From assembly GCA_947846985.1 (NCBI GenBank), contig CANTUZ010000002.1, positions 12,445,587 to 12,509,586 of the forward strand: 64,000 nt of DNA, in the 5' to 3' direction. The notes under the pieces were generated by a model. The model was not told the DNA's origin. It saw only the letters and a list, made by a program, of their open reading frames with translations, and ran no database searches. Positions 1 through 13,800 of this stretch are shown here, one piece after another. This stretch comes from Fratercula arctica. Taxonomy: Eukaryota > Chordata > Aves > Charadriiformes > Alcidae. Every line of letters starts with the position of its first letter. Position 1 is the stretch's first letter. A program made the position numbers and the translations under genes.

Positions 1-1606
1 TTGTTTAAGATCTTTAAGGTATATTACAAAAACTGCTGCTAGATCCTGTACTACAGTATGTTTACCCAGTAAGACCAGTGACAATAGATACATACTGTAA
101 CTGAGTAATTCTGTATTCCACTCATGCTAACCCTCCACGGGGTCAGACCTCATTAACTCTAAGCTGTCTTGTACAAAAGTTAAGGCAAAGTCATTTTCAA
201 GTTTAAATAAAATTCAAGTCTTTAAATATCGGATGGAAATAATTCTTTAAAAAAAATCAGTTGTTTAAATAAACATTTTTGTGGAATAAACTGTACTGTC
301 ATAGTCAGCAGGAATGAGTTTTGTCTGAACTTCCTGCAGTTTAAACACTTAAAGAAAAACTTTAGGCATTTTAAAACAAAAATAATTTATATTCAACTTT
401 ATTAGAAACTTGCTAATTTAGTGCATCCTTGTCCTTCAGAAAGCGCATCACTTCTAAAGTAAATAAGTGTGAGAAACCTCATCCCAGAGGTAAATATCAG
501 GGATCTCTTCCTCCACCACACAAAACAAACACCATTATCTCACGTCTTGAAAAATTGAAATCCGTATGCCAATGCTTGTAGTTACAGGAAGACGTCAACA
601 CAAGGCTGACTAAGATATGAACTCTTTCAAAGAGCACTTGGGGCAGAGTTTAAAAAAAAAAAGTCTACACAGAGCACAGGGGTAACCAGAACATACAGCG
701 CTGACTCAGTTAACTCCCTTACAAGCACAGGGAAGCTAAGGTTATCACAAGAAGGCTACAGTGCTTTCTCCTGATAACATCCACTAACAGGCTTCACCAC
801 CATAGAAGCTCACAGACTTAATTCTTTCTATTCACAATGTGCTTTGTATTTGCAAATTATAACATCAGTTTTTATTCTGGAGTGAGAAGATGGTTACTTG
901 CTTGCAGTAAGTCAAAAAGAGAAACATTTTAGAAAGACCGCTATGGTGCTCCGTAGGATTCATTTTGTGTGTGCAAAACATCAAAAAAAGATTAAGTTTT
1001 TAAAAACGCTAGAAACAACTACTCATTTAACCTAAAAGTGCAAGTTCATTTGCTGACACTTAGTACAGCAGCCCAATAAAAAAAAAACCTTGAAGGTCAC
1101 ATACTAATTTGTAAAATATATCTACTTCCTTGCACTCTACACACTAGCTGCCGTTATCAGTCTTTTGGACACTTTAGATATGTACTTGCAGACCAGTTTA
1201 TTAAAAATATTGCATCAGCACATTTCTGCTTAACAGTTTAGAAAAAACTCACTATACAGAGCTTGCACTCACACAGCCACAGAGAGGCCTAATAAAAAGT
1301 TGATTTTTTTTTTTAAAGACAAATATTTTACATCTTGAAAAAAAATAATCACACTAAGCTTCACCTCCAATTAAGCACCAACCTAAATGTAAGGTTTAGA
1401 ACAACTATCCAGAAACATCCAGAAAAATAGAATGTGTGTTCAAGAGGGGGAAAAGTATTTCACAGAAAAATAACTTGCAGGCATTGTTATATGCCCAGCA
1501 TCACTGCAAGCTCCTAACCAGCAACTCATTCTCAGGTATCTCAGTGGGAACATGGGTTTAATTTGTGGGAAGCAGACCTCTTTTCAAATCCCTCCCAGGT
1601 GTTATT
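1..1606 (-). other. LARP4B: LARP4B 3' untranslated region (runs off the left edge)
   Basis: AT-rich sequence following the LARP4B stop codon on the minus strand, with no other gene seen. Minus-strand AATAAA hexamers lie at about 1202-1197, 876-871 and 403-398. Which one is used cannot be decided from sequence, and the 3'UTR may continue beyond the window. No repeat was recognised here. Confidence 0.75.
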
Positions 1607-1888
1607 TCACTGAGGAGATTTTGGAGGGGTACTCTGTTCTTTATTTAAGCGTTTGCCAACGGCTGGAGGGGATGATCTGCGTCCTGACTGTCTCCTCTGG
1701 TCTTTGGGTTGTCCAGGATGTGACTTTGCAGGAGGAGGTTCTCTGTTTTTCTCTATTGTTTCTGTGGGCTTTCTTTCTTCTTTCCCACATGCTACAGTGT
1801 TTGGCTTCTGTTCTTTCTGGGGTTGCAATGTAGGAGGATCCTTAGTTGTTCTCTGGCAAATTTCTGCGTAACTAGGTTTTCGCAGTTC
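1607..1888 (-). CDS. LARP4B: LARP4B last coding exon
   Basis: Acceptor ttcacag at 1889 and onwards, phase 0. Encodes residues 634-726, beginning [13 protein letters not shown], the conserved C-terminal block shared by LARP4 and LARP4B, and ending [11 protein letters not shown] with TGA at 1609-1607. It is rich in Pro, Lys and Arg and predicted to be disordered. Confidence 0.96.
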   Translation of the reverse strand, partial: ELRKPSYAEICQRTTKDPPTLQPQKEQKPNTVACGKEERKPTETIEKNREPPPAKSHPGQPKDQRRQSGRRSSPPAVGKRLNKEQSTPPKSPQ

Positions 1889-4800
1889 CTGTGAAATCAA
1901 AAGCAAACAAGACAGCAGAGTTAAACAAAGCATCCTAAGAAAAAAGTAATTTACTTTTATTCATAAAAAAGGTAAAGTCTTTGTCCCTTGTCCCAAAAGA
2001 CTGCTGCAGTAAAACATACAGATGAGGGCTTGAGTATGAAGTTTACAGAAGCTCTACAGACAATAAGGTTCACAACAAGGTAAAATGGAAGACAGTATGC
2101 CAGAAAAATGGGGTACTCTGATAAGGCAAAATACTTCCAATTCAAGCAAACTCTAAAACAGCTTAAAGAAAATGAGTAACTGGTTTAAATATCAACAAAA
2201 GTATTAATGCTTCTACCTCAAGGATACTACCAAGAAGAGAATTCAGATAAAGAGCTATCATTCGCCAAGTTATCTTGAACACTTTTGCACTGTTAATTGC
2301 ATAATTGTATCATGCAAGTAATCATGAGGCTACCAACAGGCAAATTTGAGGATGACTAAACAACACTGGAAGCAATATTCTGTTAAATGCATCGAACCGG
2401 ATCATTAAGAGAAAGTGAAGTAATAAGGTCACTTACTATGGCAGCCCCATTGACTTGTACCGATTTACATGCAGTGCTGAGTGTGGAAGAAGAAAGCCTT
2501 TCTGTACTCTGTGTCTCTCTCTGCTGTTTATCCACAACCTTGGAGTCCCTGTAAGGATTCAGCAGGAAGCAAAGCTCATGAAAAGTCAAACTTCAGGACA
2601 GCTGAATGATCTAATAATGGGTCTAAAACTTTATTTGACTATAATAATTTATAGCTATAATTTGCCTGGCTCATTATGACTAGCACTGTGTTTAAAAATG
2701 CTATCAAATATTAACAAAAAAAAAGATATTCCTTTGTAACTTGACACTACCTGTAATTTGTGACACTGACAGCATTTGGTTATTCAGTTATCTTACTCCT
2801 GTTACTCAAACACCTCAATTCGATTTGCAGGTTCCAAATGAAGTCTTACTGAAAACATTCTTTATTGTATGGACAACAGTACTGCCCACACGATCGTGGG
2901 TTTACTCTCTATGCTTCAAAGCTATCTAAACACAAGACAGTAAGGTATTCATTAAACTTTTAAATACTTGCAGAGCCTAAACCACAACACTAAACTTCTG
3001 TCTGCTGAATGACTTTTATAACAGAATCACTGTTATGATATTGTTCAGAAATTAAGCTTTATTGCATTTACTACAAGTACAATATCAAATAAAACATTAT
3101 TTCTTTCATTAAGATTTTAATAGCTATTTACAGTGTTCGATGAGAGAAAACGCAAATGTGATTCAGAGCAGAGTAACTATAGCCATGTAATTAAGTGCTT
3201 ACTCAGAAGACTGGGATGGCGAAGGAGACCTTTCAAACGTCCTGGGCAATGTAGAAGAAACTGGCAACAACGGCTCTCGAGGAATTCCCGATGGAGTAGT
3301 GTTTGTACTTGCATCCACATTAATGTTCTGAAGGAGGAAAGAAGGCACAGAAGGGCAATAATAATATCCAATTAATATGGTTTTCCTGAAAATTACCACG
3401 ATCAGGAAAAAGTTTACAAGTTGATTCATAAGGGTAAATTAACTCTAGGAACATACAGAAGCATCCTATATGTGTATTGTAATAAGTAAGTTTTTTCCTT
3501 TACAATTATTTAGAAACACAGACAAATAAGTCACACACCATGGCTCTTTCCCAGAAAGTTGGGAGATTAGTTCCCTTTGGGACACATCTGGATGACAAAA
3601 TCATTTCTTTCAACCTCAGAATTTTGCACCTGCTGGTGACAAAGTAGGCTTTGTGCGTGTTCACATAACCTATAGTTTGCCTATTAAGACAGAAGTCTCA
3701 TCTAGTTTTGCACTAAGAACCGTCTTCAAAGCTCTAACTCTGCACCATCCCAATAGCTGGTGCTAAAATCCCCTAACCTTAAAAAAAATAAAATGAAGTT
3801 TTTGCAAACTAGGATGTGACCATCATTTAAAAGTCAGTTTCTTATGCTTTAGTGTGATTTGCTACCAAGAAAAAAAAGAGGCTTTTTCCATAACCCTCAA
3901 AAGATTCTGTTAGTGCCAAGGGGTACTGTGCTTCCAGGTAATGGCCAAATAGGTTCAAAACGCATGCGTGAATTTAAATTGTCACAAAATAAGAAAAGAG
4001 AAAGAAGACTTTGTATCTTGAAAGAGGTATTTCTGACATTTATAATAATTTTGTTTGCTTTAAAAAGTGCTGTGTTCTTTGTATTGCTTCTGACCTGTCT
4101 GACTCCAGAACTGGAAGAGATTCTGGTGAGCAGAAGGGAGAGCAATGGGAGAATACAGCACAGAAGGAACAAGGCAGACACCCCTTTCCCCCAGTCCGGC
4201 CACCATTCAAAGGTCATAAAACATGAGACTCCTGTGGTCACTGTTAGAAAGGAAAATGGTATTTCGTGACACTGTTTTAAATCAGGCAGCATAGATTATT
4301 GCAGTAGATCTATGCCTAGTTTTACTCCAAGTAACAGCAAAACCATAAAAGGTGGATACTTAGAAAGACAAGAACAGCTTTTATAGTTTTACTCACTATA
4401 ATAGTGTGTGCAAAGGCTTGAAATTGCAAGTTGCTGAGCATTCTGGCCCAAGTTCATCAAAACTGGTAGGTACACAGTTAAGTGTGAATAGCTTCAAGTC
4501 AAGCAGACATGCAAGCGCTGTTCTGAGGCCAAAACACTCAGCCCGATCTGACAGAAAATGTGGGATGATTAACACCTGCCATTCCCCAGACTCGGCACTG
4601 GCAAGGCCCCACCTCGAGTACTGTGTCCAGTTTTGGGCCCCTCACCACAAAAAAGACACTGAGGTGCTGGAGCAGGTCCAGAGAAGGGCAATGAAGCTGG
4701 TGAGGGGTCTGGAGAACAAGTCTTATGAGGAGCGGCTGAGGGAGCTGGGGTTGTTCAGCCTGGAGAAAAGGAGGCTGAGGGGAGACCTTCTCGCTCTCTA

Positions 4801-7800
4801 CAACTACCTGACAGGAGGGTATACAGAGGTGGGGGTCGGTCTCTTCTCCCAAGGAAGAGGTGATAGGACAAGAGAAAACAGCCTCAAGTTGTGCCAGGGG
4901 AGGTTTAGATTGGATATTAGGAAAAATTTTTACACTGGAAGGGTTATTAAGCATTGGAACAGGCTGCCCAGGGAAGTGGTTGAGGCACCATCCCTGGAGG
5001 TATTTAAAAGACGGGTAGACGTGGTGCTTAGAGATATGGTTTAGTGATGGTTTTTGTCAGAGTTAGGTTTTGATGGTTGGACTAGATGATCTGAAAGGTC
5101 CCTTCCAACCTGGGCAATTCTATGATTCTATCTAGAAGAGCACCACAAAGCAAAGAGCATAATGATGCTTGATAACAACTGTTGGGAATTACACAACCTA
5201 AGTTCACTCAGCTTCTGTACTCTGGACTTGCCCATCTATAAAACAAGAGTAGGACTGTGTAACTCTACTTCAACACTTCGTAACTCTACATCAGGTGACA
5301 CGAAAAAATGTTGAGATCAAGGTGAAAAGCAGCCTGTATACATTGGCAAGATTCTAATGTTAAACACATTTGTAGTAGAACATAATCGCTCTTTGGAGCC
5401 AGTTGCTGTTATCTTATTCCTTAATAACACCAACAAGGAAAGACAGCGCAATACCTTTCTTCCACACAATGGTACAGACTAACTCATGCAAGCTGGAGAA
5501 AGAAATTGGAAAATCAAAGGAAGCTTTTAATATGACAGTGCATTGCACTGTCATAAAACCTTAGTGCCTGACTGATATTAAGACTGCCTCTACAGGGAAC
5601 AAGTGTAAATTCTTTATAATAAGTACAGTGCAAAGCAAGTACTAGATTTGTCATGGGAGGAGCAACGGGTTTTCAGCTGCAGTATCAATAGCAAGTGATG
5701 GAATTATATTTAAAACCTGAAATATGATAGTCAAAAAAACACTTCAGAAATAATTGAGGTAAAATACTTCAAAAATAGACAGACCTTGGCCAAGAACAGA
5801 CTACAATCTGGAGTACTGGCTGACAGTAAGTTAAACACCACTATTATCACCGCTATTATCATGGCACTGTCCTGCACGTTCCCCCTAAATGCAACCCTGG
5901 AGCGTAGTTGTCCCTATTACCACTTGCAGGAGACACAATAAATGGCCTGTCTGCGCAATCACTGCTTCGGGTGCAGGCTGCCCTGCCGCTTCCTCTTTCC
6001 TTTGCCAACAAATACCCTCCCTACCCATCCCTGATATGCGGGCACCAAAGAAAACACTTCTGTAATAGAATGACTTTAGAGACGAGACACAAGAAATTTT
6101 GGTGTTTCATCAGGTTGCTTTGCACTGCTATATCCAGGGGTTAAATTCTTCAGTTGTGGTACAGCTAGAAAAACACAAGTTTAATTAGAGCTAGCAAAAA
6201 AAGCCAATATAGACTTCCATAGCCTAGACCGTTCCATAGTGCACAGGGTTATGTGAGTCTTGGGAGAACATACTGTCACCCACAGATGGCATGGTAGACA
6301 GTTCTAAGAATGAAATCTATGAACAGCTACTTGACATTAATTTTCAACTGCATCTCTACTACATCTAGAAAGCAGTGGTTGCCAAGTCATTCTGGTGTAT
6401 TTTTATCTTTCCGAGCAATATGATAAGAAAACACTGGGATCCAGCTGGTTTTGGTAACAGGTCTTGTTCCAGCTATGATGCCTGATGTGCTGAGATTATG
6501 TAGGCAGCTTCTTTATATTTTGGTGCTTAAAAGTTTGTCACTTTAGAGTGTTTTATATACAACTCAGAAGTCTGACTTTCAAACGGGAAGAAAATTTATC
6601 ACATATTTTTTCACCTGAGTCTAAAAACGCCTGAGGCAATTATGAACAGCAAAGAGCATATTTTCTAATCTCTGCTTTTAACATCTACTTATACCGGTGC
6701 TAATATTCCACACCATTTCAAACAGAATACCCAACAAATTCTAAGATATAAGTGAAGAAGGCAGAAGCATGTAATTCGACAGCTGTTTTTTAAAAGCATT
6801 TCTTATGACCCCTGTAAAGCCACAACTTTTTTCTATGTAGAAGCCACCAAATCTGAAAACAAAAGGCATGCAATTCTTTCTTTTCACAACAAAAATGAAC
6901 ACTGGCTACTCACTCTTTCTTTTGACGTTCCTATTACCACACTGGACAGTCTGTTTTCAAAAAGGTCTTCGGTCTTTAAATTGCCAGCAGCCCCGGGTAA
7001 CGGTGGAAAGCTAGATAAACCCAATTCAAAGCTAGGAGATGGAGGTTTTGGGGGTGGTGGAGACTGTGTTTGGCCTCTCTGGAATAGAAATAACATGTTC
7101 AGGTTACTGTGCTGGATGACAGAAAAGAATGACATGGGACTCTAAACTGTATTTTGCATTTGATTTATATCTGTGAAGCCTTAAGAGAGGCCTCCCCATC
7201 CCACCTCCCAAGAAGAACACACAGTGCTGAGGAATAGGAACATTTTCCACTGATGCCCTCGAAATATTTAACTATTATTTAAATGGCATGGCATAAACAT
7301 TCTTAAAAATTTTATATGCATAAGCTTTAGTGATACTGCTATAGTAAGAAAAGTCTTCTCACTGACCCTTCCTTCAGGATAGACAGTTACACAGAAAGGA
7401 AAAGATATTGGTGTAGGTATCAACTTATAGTGAAAATATAAAGCCCATTCATGTGCAGTTGGTAACATTCTAAATGACAGACAGGGGTCAACAAGAATCT
7501 TATACCATGTTCAGATACATTAAGAAATGACAAGACAGCATGCCTTGTATGTAGTGTAGACAACAGCAATTTTCATCTAATTAATAGGAATTTATATAGT
7601 CACTTTGCAAAAATGCAAAGATAAATGTCAAAACTATATTTGCAACGAGAATTTTTCTAATGTCCCAGGCAAAAAAAAAAAAAAAAAAAATCAACTGTTT
7701 TGCACTAGAGACAGCAGTTCAGGAGTCAGGAGTACCACAGTTAAAGATCCTTACAGTAAGGATTTGTACAGCTAAATTCTATTTACACTGAAAAAATACA

Positions 7801-10800
7801 ATTCCTTTTGTAATATGCTGTAACTGAAGTTAGCCATTAGCTTCATCTACATCATGTAAACAAAGTAGTAACTGTTACATGACTGTGCTTAGGCCTGTGC
7901 TAAGATGATCTCTGCTGCAGAATACCAAATGCAAAGCAGTTTTTGAGACAGTTCCCATCTTGAAAAGGAAAATATTTATGCGTATATAGTCAAGATGGTC
8001 TGAATGCGAGAACAATGCTTCTGGACAGAAAGGTGTTGCATTACTTACTGTTTTTTTCCCCCTCTTCCTTCTCATGAAGAGCAATAGATACAAAACTACC
8101 CTCGAGGTCTTTTCACAAACTGCAGTTTACGTCAAAAGAAGTGTGTGTCAAGAGGGAAACAGGGAAAGAATGAATACAGATGCAAGACCAACTGCAACTC
8201 CTAGGACTGCTACTGGCCCAGCATGACCCCCAGAACACAATTTAAGAGTGCTACAGCAACAGAGGGTGCAAACCTCCAAAAATAGAAGTCAGATGACCTG
8301 TCAAACAGCCACAGAGAGAGACTACGCTTATCCAACTCAAACTGCAAGATGCAAATTTCTCAAGTCAATTTTCTATGACAAATTGAGTAATTGGCTTATG
8401 TCTATAGCCTCAAATAGAGCATGAACCTTTTGGATCAGATTGTTTCTCATGCAAACGTGCATACTCTCTGTAATTTTTCCTTAAAAAAAAATTATGTATC
8501 AAAAGTCACCACTCCATTCAAATACAACTGGTTGCAGTGATGTCCTAGGTATACTACCCAATCACTACAGCATCACACAAGAAATCGGATTCTGGATTCA
8601 GTTATTTCCACAGCCTGAAACGGTAAAATTTTAATCTTTCACTTCAGAGTATGCTCCTTCCCAGCACACACAGTTGTCGGTGTGCAGCTGCTCTCACCTC
8701 TGTTCAAGCTGCATCACTGGCCAGTAAAGACTAACGATTCACGGGCCAGAAGAGACCAGAAGGAACCCAGCTGCGCAGACTGCAATTAAAGCCTGCTGCT
8801 GAGAGAAGGGAACAGTGGGTCTCCAAAGAATTCACATCTACTGGTTTTACATTCAAAGTTTAAAGGTTATTTGAAGTCAGCTGAGCCAGAAGAGCCCCTC
8901 TGCTTAGTAAGAGTGCCCAAGGTAATGGTTTCACTCCAGCCACTCACTTTACACCTAACCTGTACCACTTCCTTACTCTTTCAAAGACAGAAAAAAATGT
9001 TGATAGGAAAACATCAATCTAAAAATTCAAGCATCTTTGAAAGGGTAAAAGAAAGAAGTATTGAGAATCCTACATGTAATCTGATTACACTGAGCTTTCA
9101 GAAGTTTGACAAGAACTAAAAGCAACCAAAAGGGAAGGAAGCACTTGTTTTATGCTTTCCAAACCTTGATGCTCCTTTACCTAAGTCCCCTTAAGGCTAC
9201 CCAACAGCAGGAACCACAAATGCAACGACTCCAGACCTTTAAGAAAGTGTTATGGATCATGCAGTGGGGTTACTTTGCAATTGTAATGTGAACAAGGAAA
9301 TAATTTGGTTCAACTTCATGAATTGCAGAGAAGTGTCTGGCTTTATCAAATCAAACCCTAAGTTCTACAAAAAAATGACTTTTTTTTTTTCTTCTGTGCA
9401 ATGTCTAGTCCAGCCTTTTCAAGTATTAAGGGTATTTAGGTATTCACCTTGAATTTAAGTTTACCAAAACTGTAATACTTCAATAGTCTTAGTATAACCT
9501 TACCAAGTGGTACTTGGAGAGGCATTTAAGAAACAGAACTGATGACTTAATAACTAAGATCCTAGCTATACTTTATGGCACATGGATCTACAAAATGTTC
9601 TTCAACATCTACACGAACTATAACCAAGTATCAAGTGTCTTGAACTTTAGCTTAGCTTTTTAGCTCTCCCTGAACATGAACACTGGCATGCTGACAAAGT
9701 AACATTAAGATGGAAATTTTTTGCTACTATAAAAAATTTTAACTTTTTTCTGATTTCTGCATTAATAGACAATCTTCTCTGATACCCAAATGCAGTAAAT
9801 TCACGTGACTAATGAGCCACTGTCTTTAGTCAACTGTGACATACAATTGCTTGTGCAATAACTTATCTCACCTGCTACTCCACATAATATCCATACTATT
9901 AACTTGTTACCCTACTTTTATTATAGATGAATACGATCATGAACACTCACTGTAAACTTGTCCTCCCTTTTCTTTCGGTAGCCATATGAGTTTTTCCTAA
10001 GGGAAAGAAAGCAGTTATCAGAACCATGGCTATAAATGAATGGAAGGCAGTTGGTTTAAAGCATCTCTCAGTGCTGATCTTAGACAAAAGCTTTCAATAC
10101 CCAGAGTAACACTTTTAGTCTTTTTTGGTTTGATACCTATGTAACTTTTGAAATATGGCTAACTATTTTCAATTCAGGTAAAGCCCCTCCAAAACATTTT
10201 CAGTACTTCTCCCCCAGCTGTGCTTCAGGCATAGCCCTTCCAAGCAGCAGTTTAAAATTTGCAATGCCTTCTAATTCAGTTTCAGTAAGTTTTTTAAGTT
10301 TTCTGCTTGACTTTTAGTATTTTAAATGTATTGAATGCCAATCTCAGAATACAAATCTCAGTACTGACTACTCCTGTACATTTTTGCAGTCTAGTTTGAG
10401 CAATCTTGTTTCCTATTTCCTTAATCATACTTTCATCCACTAGTTAGAACACAATTTGGCAAATTATATTTAGAGAAGCGTTACAATTCTTGCACAAAAT
10501 CCCCACTTAATTTTGCAATGATACAATACAAGTCTCATACAGGATCATCTGCAAAAGACTCAAGCTATCTTCCAGTCCAGTAAGTCACTCAAAATGTGAT
10601 TTACTTGGAGACACAAACACAGCCATCATTAAACAAAGCTGCACAGTACTTTCATAAAGCACTTATTAGAAGCGTACTGTATTTTAAAAATTCCAAACTA
10701 AGCCTGCTAAATTCTCACATTAATATTGGTGCCACCAATTTTCCAACCAAATGGTTTGGTTTTTTTTTTTTTTTGTTAACTGCATTAACAATAGTTTTAG

Positions 10801-13800
10801 TTGCATGCAATCCTGTTTCCTCCCTCCATGCCAATGGATCATCTTTGTTGTTGTAAATGTCTAATTTGGGCAAAATTCTAGTCTTTTAACTGAAAAAATT
10901 AACAATGAGCACTGCTAGTACGGGTTCAGGCGCACAATTTATACCGCTGAACAATGGAATGGGCAGAACTGCTTCATTAAAATCAAATAATATGCAAACA
11001 CTTTCTTACAACAGATGAAGCAAGGATAGAGGATTAGATCTTACAGCTGTAAATTGTTCATCAGTTGCCATCAATGATTTTAATTTGGTAGGAAAGTATG
11101 CAAGTCCACTTTGCATTTTTTCTATATTTAACACTTTCCCTGAAGTACTTTCCAAAATTTTAGCTTTGAGGAGAGACAGTCTCCATTTAAAATAGTAATG
11201 AGAACAGTACTAAGTACCATACCTCTTTCCTAAAAGAGGTAGTTTAGAAGCAGCAATGCCAGGTTGTTCAGAGGACAACTACAGAGTACACTCACCTTCC
11301 TCTACCTAATCCAGGAGATGAGTCAACGCTGGTCTGTTCCATCCGTCCAGCTCCTACTTCCCTCTTGGTGTAACTCGTGGTAGCATTCTGCATCCGTGTC
11401 CTGTTTTGTCCTGGCTGCCGCGTCTGTGGACTCCTGACGCCATTGATTAAACGATCAGCAGAAAAGTTGAATATTGTAGGACTGTCTAGAAGCCCAGGTC
11501 CCCTTTCTGCACTGGGTATTGTATGTCGTATATGAGACTTGCTAGGATTCCTACAAATTCAAAAGTCATTTCAACATACGCACTATCAGAGATCTTCTGA
11601 GGCCTAAGACTATACACAGAATTCAGAAGCAGCAAGATCTTTAGTCCTTTATTGCATATTTACTTTATAAGAATGATAAACATTCATTTTAACAGGTCAT
11701 GTGAATTATCAAAATTAACCTTTTCACTGTATTTTCAATGATGGCTTTACTAAAAACTACTTGAAACTGAAAATACTTTAGGAATAATCCTGCTGATCAC
11801 ATGCCATCATTCAGAATATTTCATCTGAAGACCCTAAATCATGAAACAGACAAGTTCTCAGTTTTCAGACAATCCATTTACATTTAGAAACAGTATATCC
11901 ACTAACAACAGGAGCACCATCTGCCCTTTGGCCTCACTTAACCTTGCACCAGGTTCAATTCCACAAGTGTTTTCAAGTTAGCTGGCGTTACTAAAATAAA
12001 CAGATTAAAACGCCCCCGTGGCAGATAATAAAATAGTATGTATATTATTAAAAGATGGTTGAACTTGCCTGTTCCTGGGAGGATACTGTCTGAGTGTAGT
12101 CAATGGAGAAGCAGCAGGCTTGAAAGTTGGAGATGTGAACCCATTGATAAACCCAGTATTTGGAAATGGTGTCACCTAAAGAATATATTGCATGCTCAAT
12201 TATAAACAAGCTGAGTAGTATTTTTTCTTAACACCGTATTTTATGTCATTCTATGAAGGGCAGTACTTAAACGACTGGCTCTAACAGCAATAGAGTGTTT
12301 GTCCAGTGCCTTGCACCCAACTTATAAGAGCTGTCTTTTGACAAGACAGCTACTACACATATTCAAGTTCTGATAAGAGGACTGAAAAACATCGAGTCAA
12401 AGTTCTTGGCTGTAAGTTAAGTAACACTCCTATTTCACACCATACTATGCATGACTTGTGAGTACAGAGGTACTTCTTTGTCAAAAAGTCTCTAACCTGC
12501 ACACCCTATAATTGTTTTTCTTATAATGTATACGTAAATCCCTCCTAAAAAGAAAAAAAATCCGTTCCTCATTCTACTTATCGTCCACATGACACCTAAA
12601 TAAAACCTAGAGAATAAGAGGATATTAAGTGGACCTCTGATTCTTTTCACATCTTGCCACCTTATTCTACATGTGAATTACTGTCTTGGTGCCTGAAGAA
12701 GCAATATTAGCAAAAGGTTTTTTTGGGGGGTGGGTGCATATCAATGTCTGTCTTGTATTAACATGGTATCGCAAAACTTGAAGCATGTTTACAGTAATTC
12801 CTCCAACCTCACTAGCACCCTTTTTTTTTAAAATGTATGAATGAGTTTCATTTAAGAAATGTTATTAACAACAGCAAATATTTGCTTGTCTTCTCCCCCT
12901 GAAAGCAACTAAAATGCAGAACAGTGAGACTTCTATGTAGCACTCTTCCTACACTTAATTAAATTATGAGAAACAGCTGGGATTAAGATTGCTTCCTGTA
13001 AAGGTATCTTTAAGCTTGTCCAACCTTTCTTGCAAAAGTTAAAGCAAACCACTAAGCAATGAAAAATAAAATTTAACACCAAAACTGTCATGCCAAAGCA
13101 CCATTAGGCCTAACCTCGCACACGTGACAGCAAATGCTACCTCAGACTCCAAAAATAGGCCATTAGGAGTTTAATAAAGTTATTTTAGGAACAAAGTTTC
13201 ATCAAAACACTGCTTTGAAGTGCTTTCTGCTTTAATAGTTACAACTCGAACACTGTAAAATTCAATCAAAGCTAGGTAAGCAACTACTGAACCTGAACAA
13301 CGAAAAGACATTGACTATACTAAAGGAAAACAAGTTTAACTCATTGCTTAAAGGGACACCAGCAATGTTAACCGCTTCTTTCTTTATAAGGATGGGTGAC
13401 TTTTTTTTGGAGGGTAAAAAAAAAAAGTTATTTTCATTTTCCAGTAATACCAAAAGTAACAATTTGCTTTCTCCACAGAAGTCCTCTAGCACATAAAAAG
13501 TACACTTTTTCCTTCCTCCCCGCCCTCCCTTTTTTTTTTTTTTTTTTTTTTTTATAAACAGGACAAACTAGATCTTTCCCCAAATACTATTAAGTACATG
13601 GTGAAGAAGTAGGTAGTTTTTAGAATTTTGAAGACGTGTTGCCATATTCTCGTTCCAGAACTAAAGCTGTATGCCTATGCTACTGGGCATATTTAAACTC
13701 AAATCAAAGATGAGACAAAGCACAGTTATTTACACCGAAGCAGAAGAGGAGAGAAAATTTTGTTGTATTTGCACTCTACATGCAAACTGCAACCCTGTCG

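Larger units (their letters stand above)
3328..6913 (-). other. LARP4B: LARP4B intron carrying the CR1 insertion
   Basis: Contains CR1 at 4590-5131 and the inverted repeat at 5531. A stretch at about 5195-5265 vaguely resembles MIR (CTTGCCCATCTATAAAACAA) but is too weak to call. Confidence 0.75.

Noticed and set aside
1552..1871. Plus-strand frames over the last LARP4B exon
   Set aside because: Antisense shadows of the conserved coding exon.
4406..5044. 212-codon frame that might be taken for a gene
   Set aside because: From about residue 62 on it is the C-terminus of CR1 ORF2; the upstream part is unrelated intronic sequence open by chance.
5195..5265. Faint MIR resemblance right of the CR1 copy
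   Set aside because: Only one short block fits; not enough to call by eye.
5531..5555. Inverted repeat as a microRNA precursor
   Set aside because: The stem is too short and has essentially no loop.
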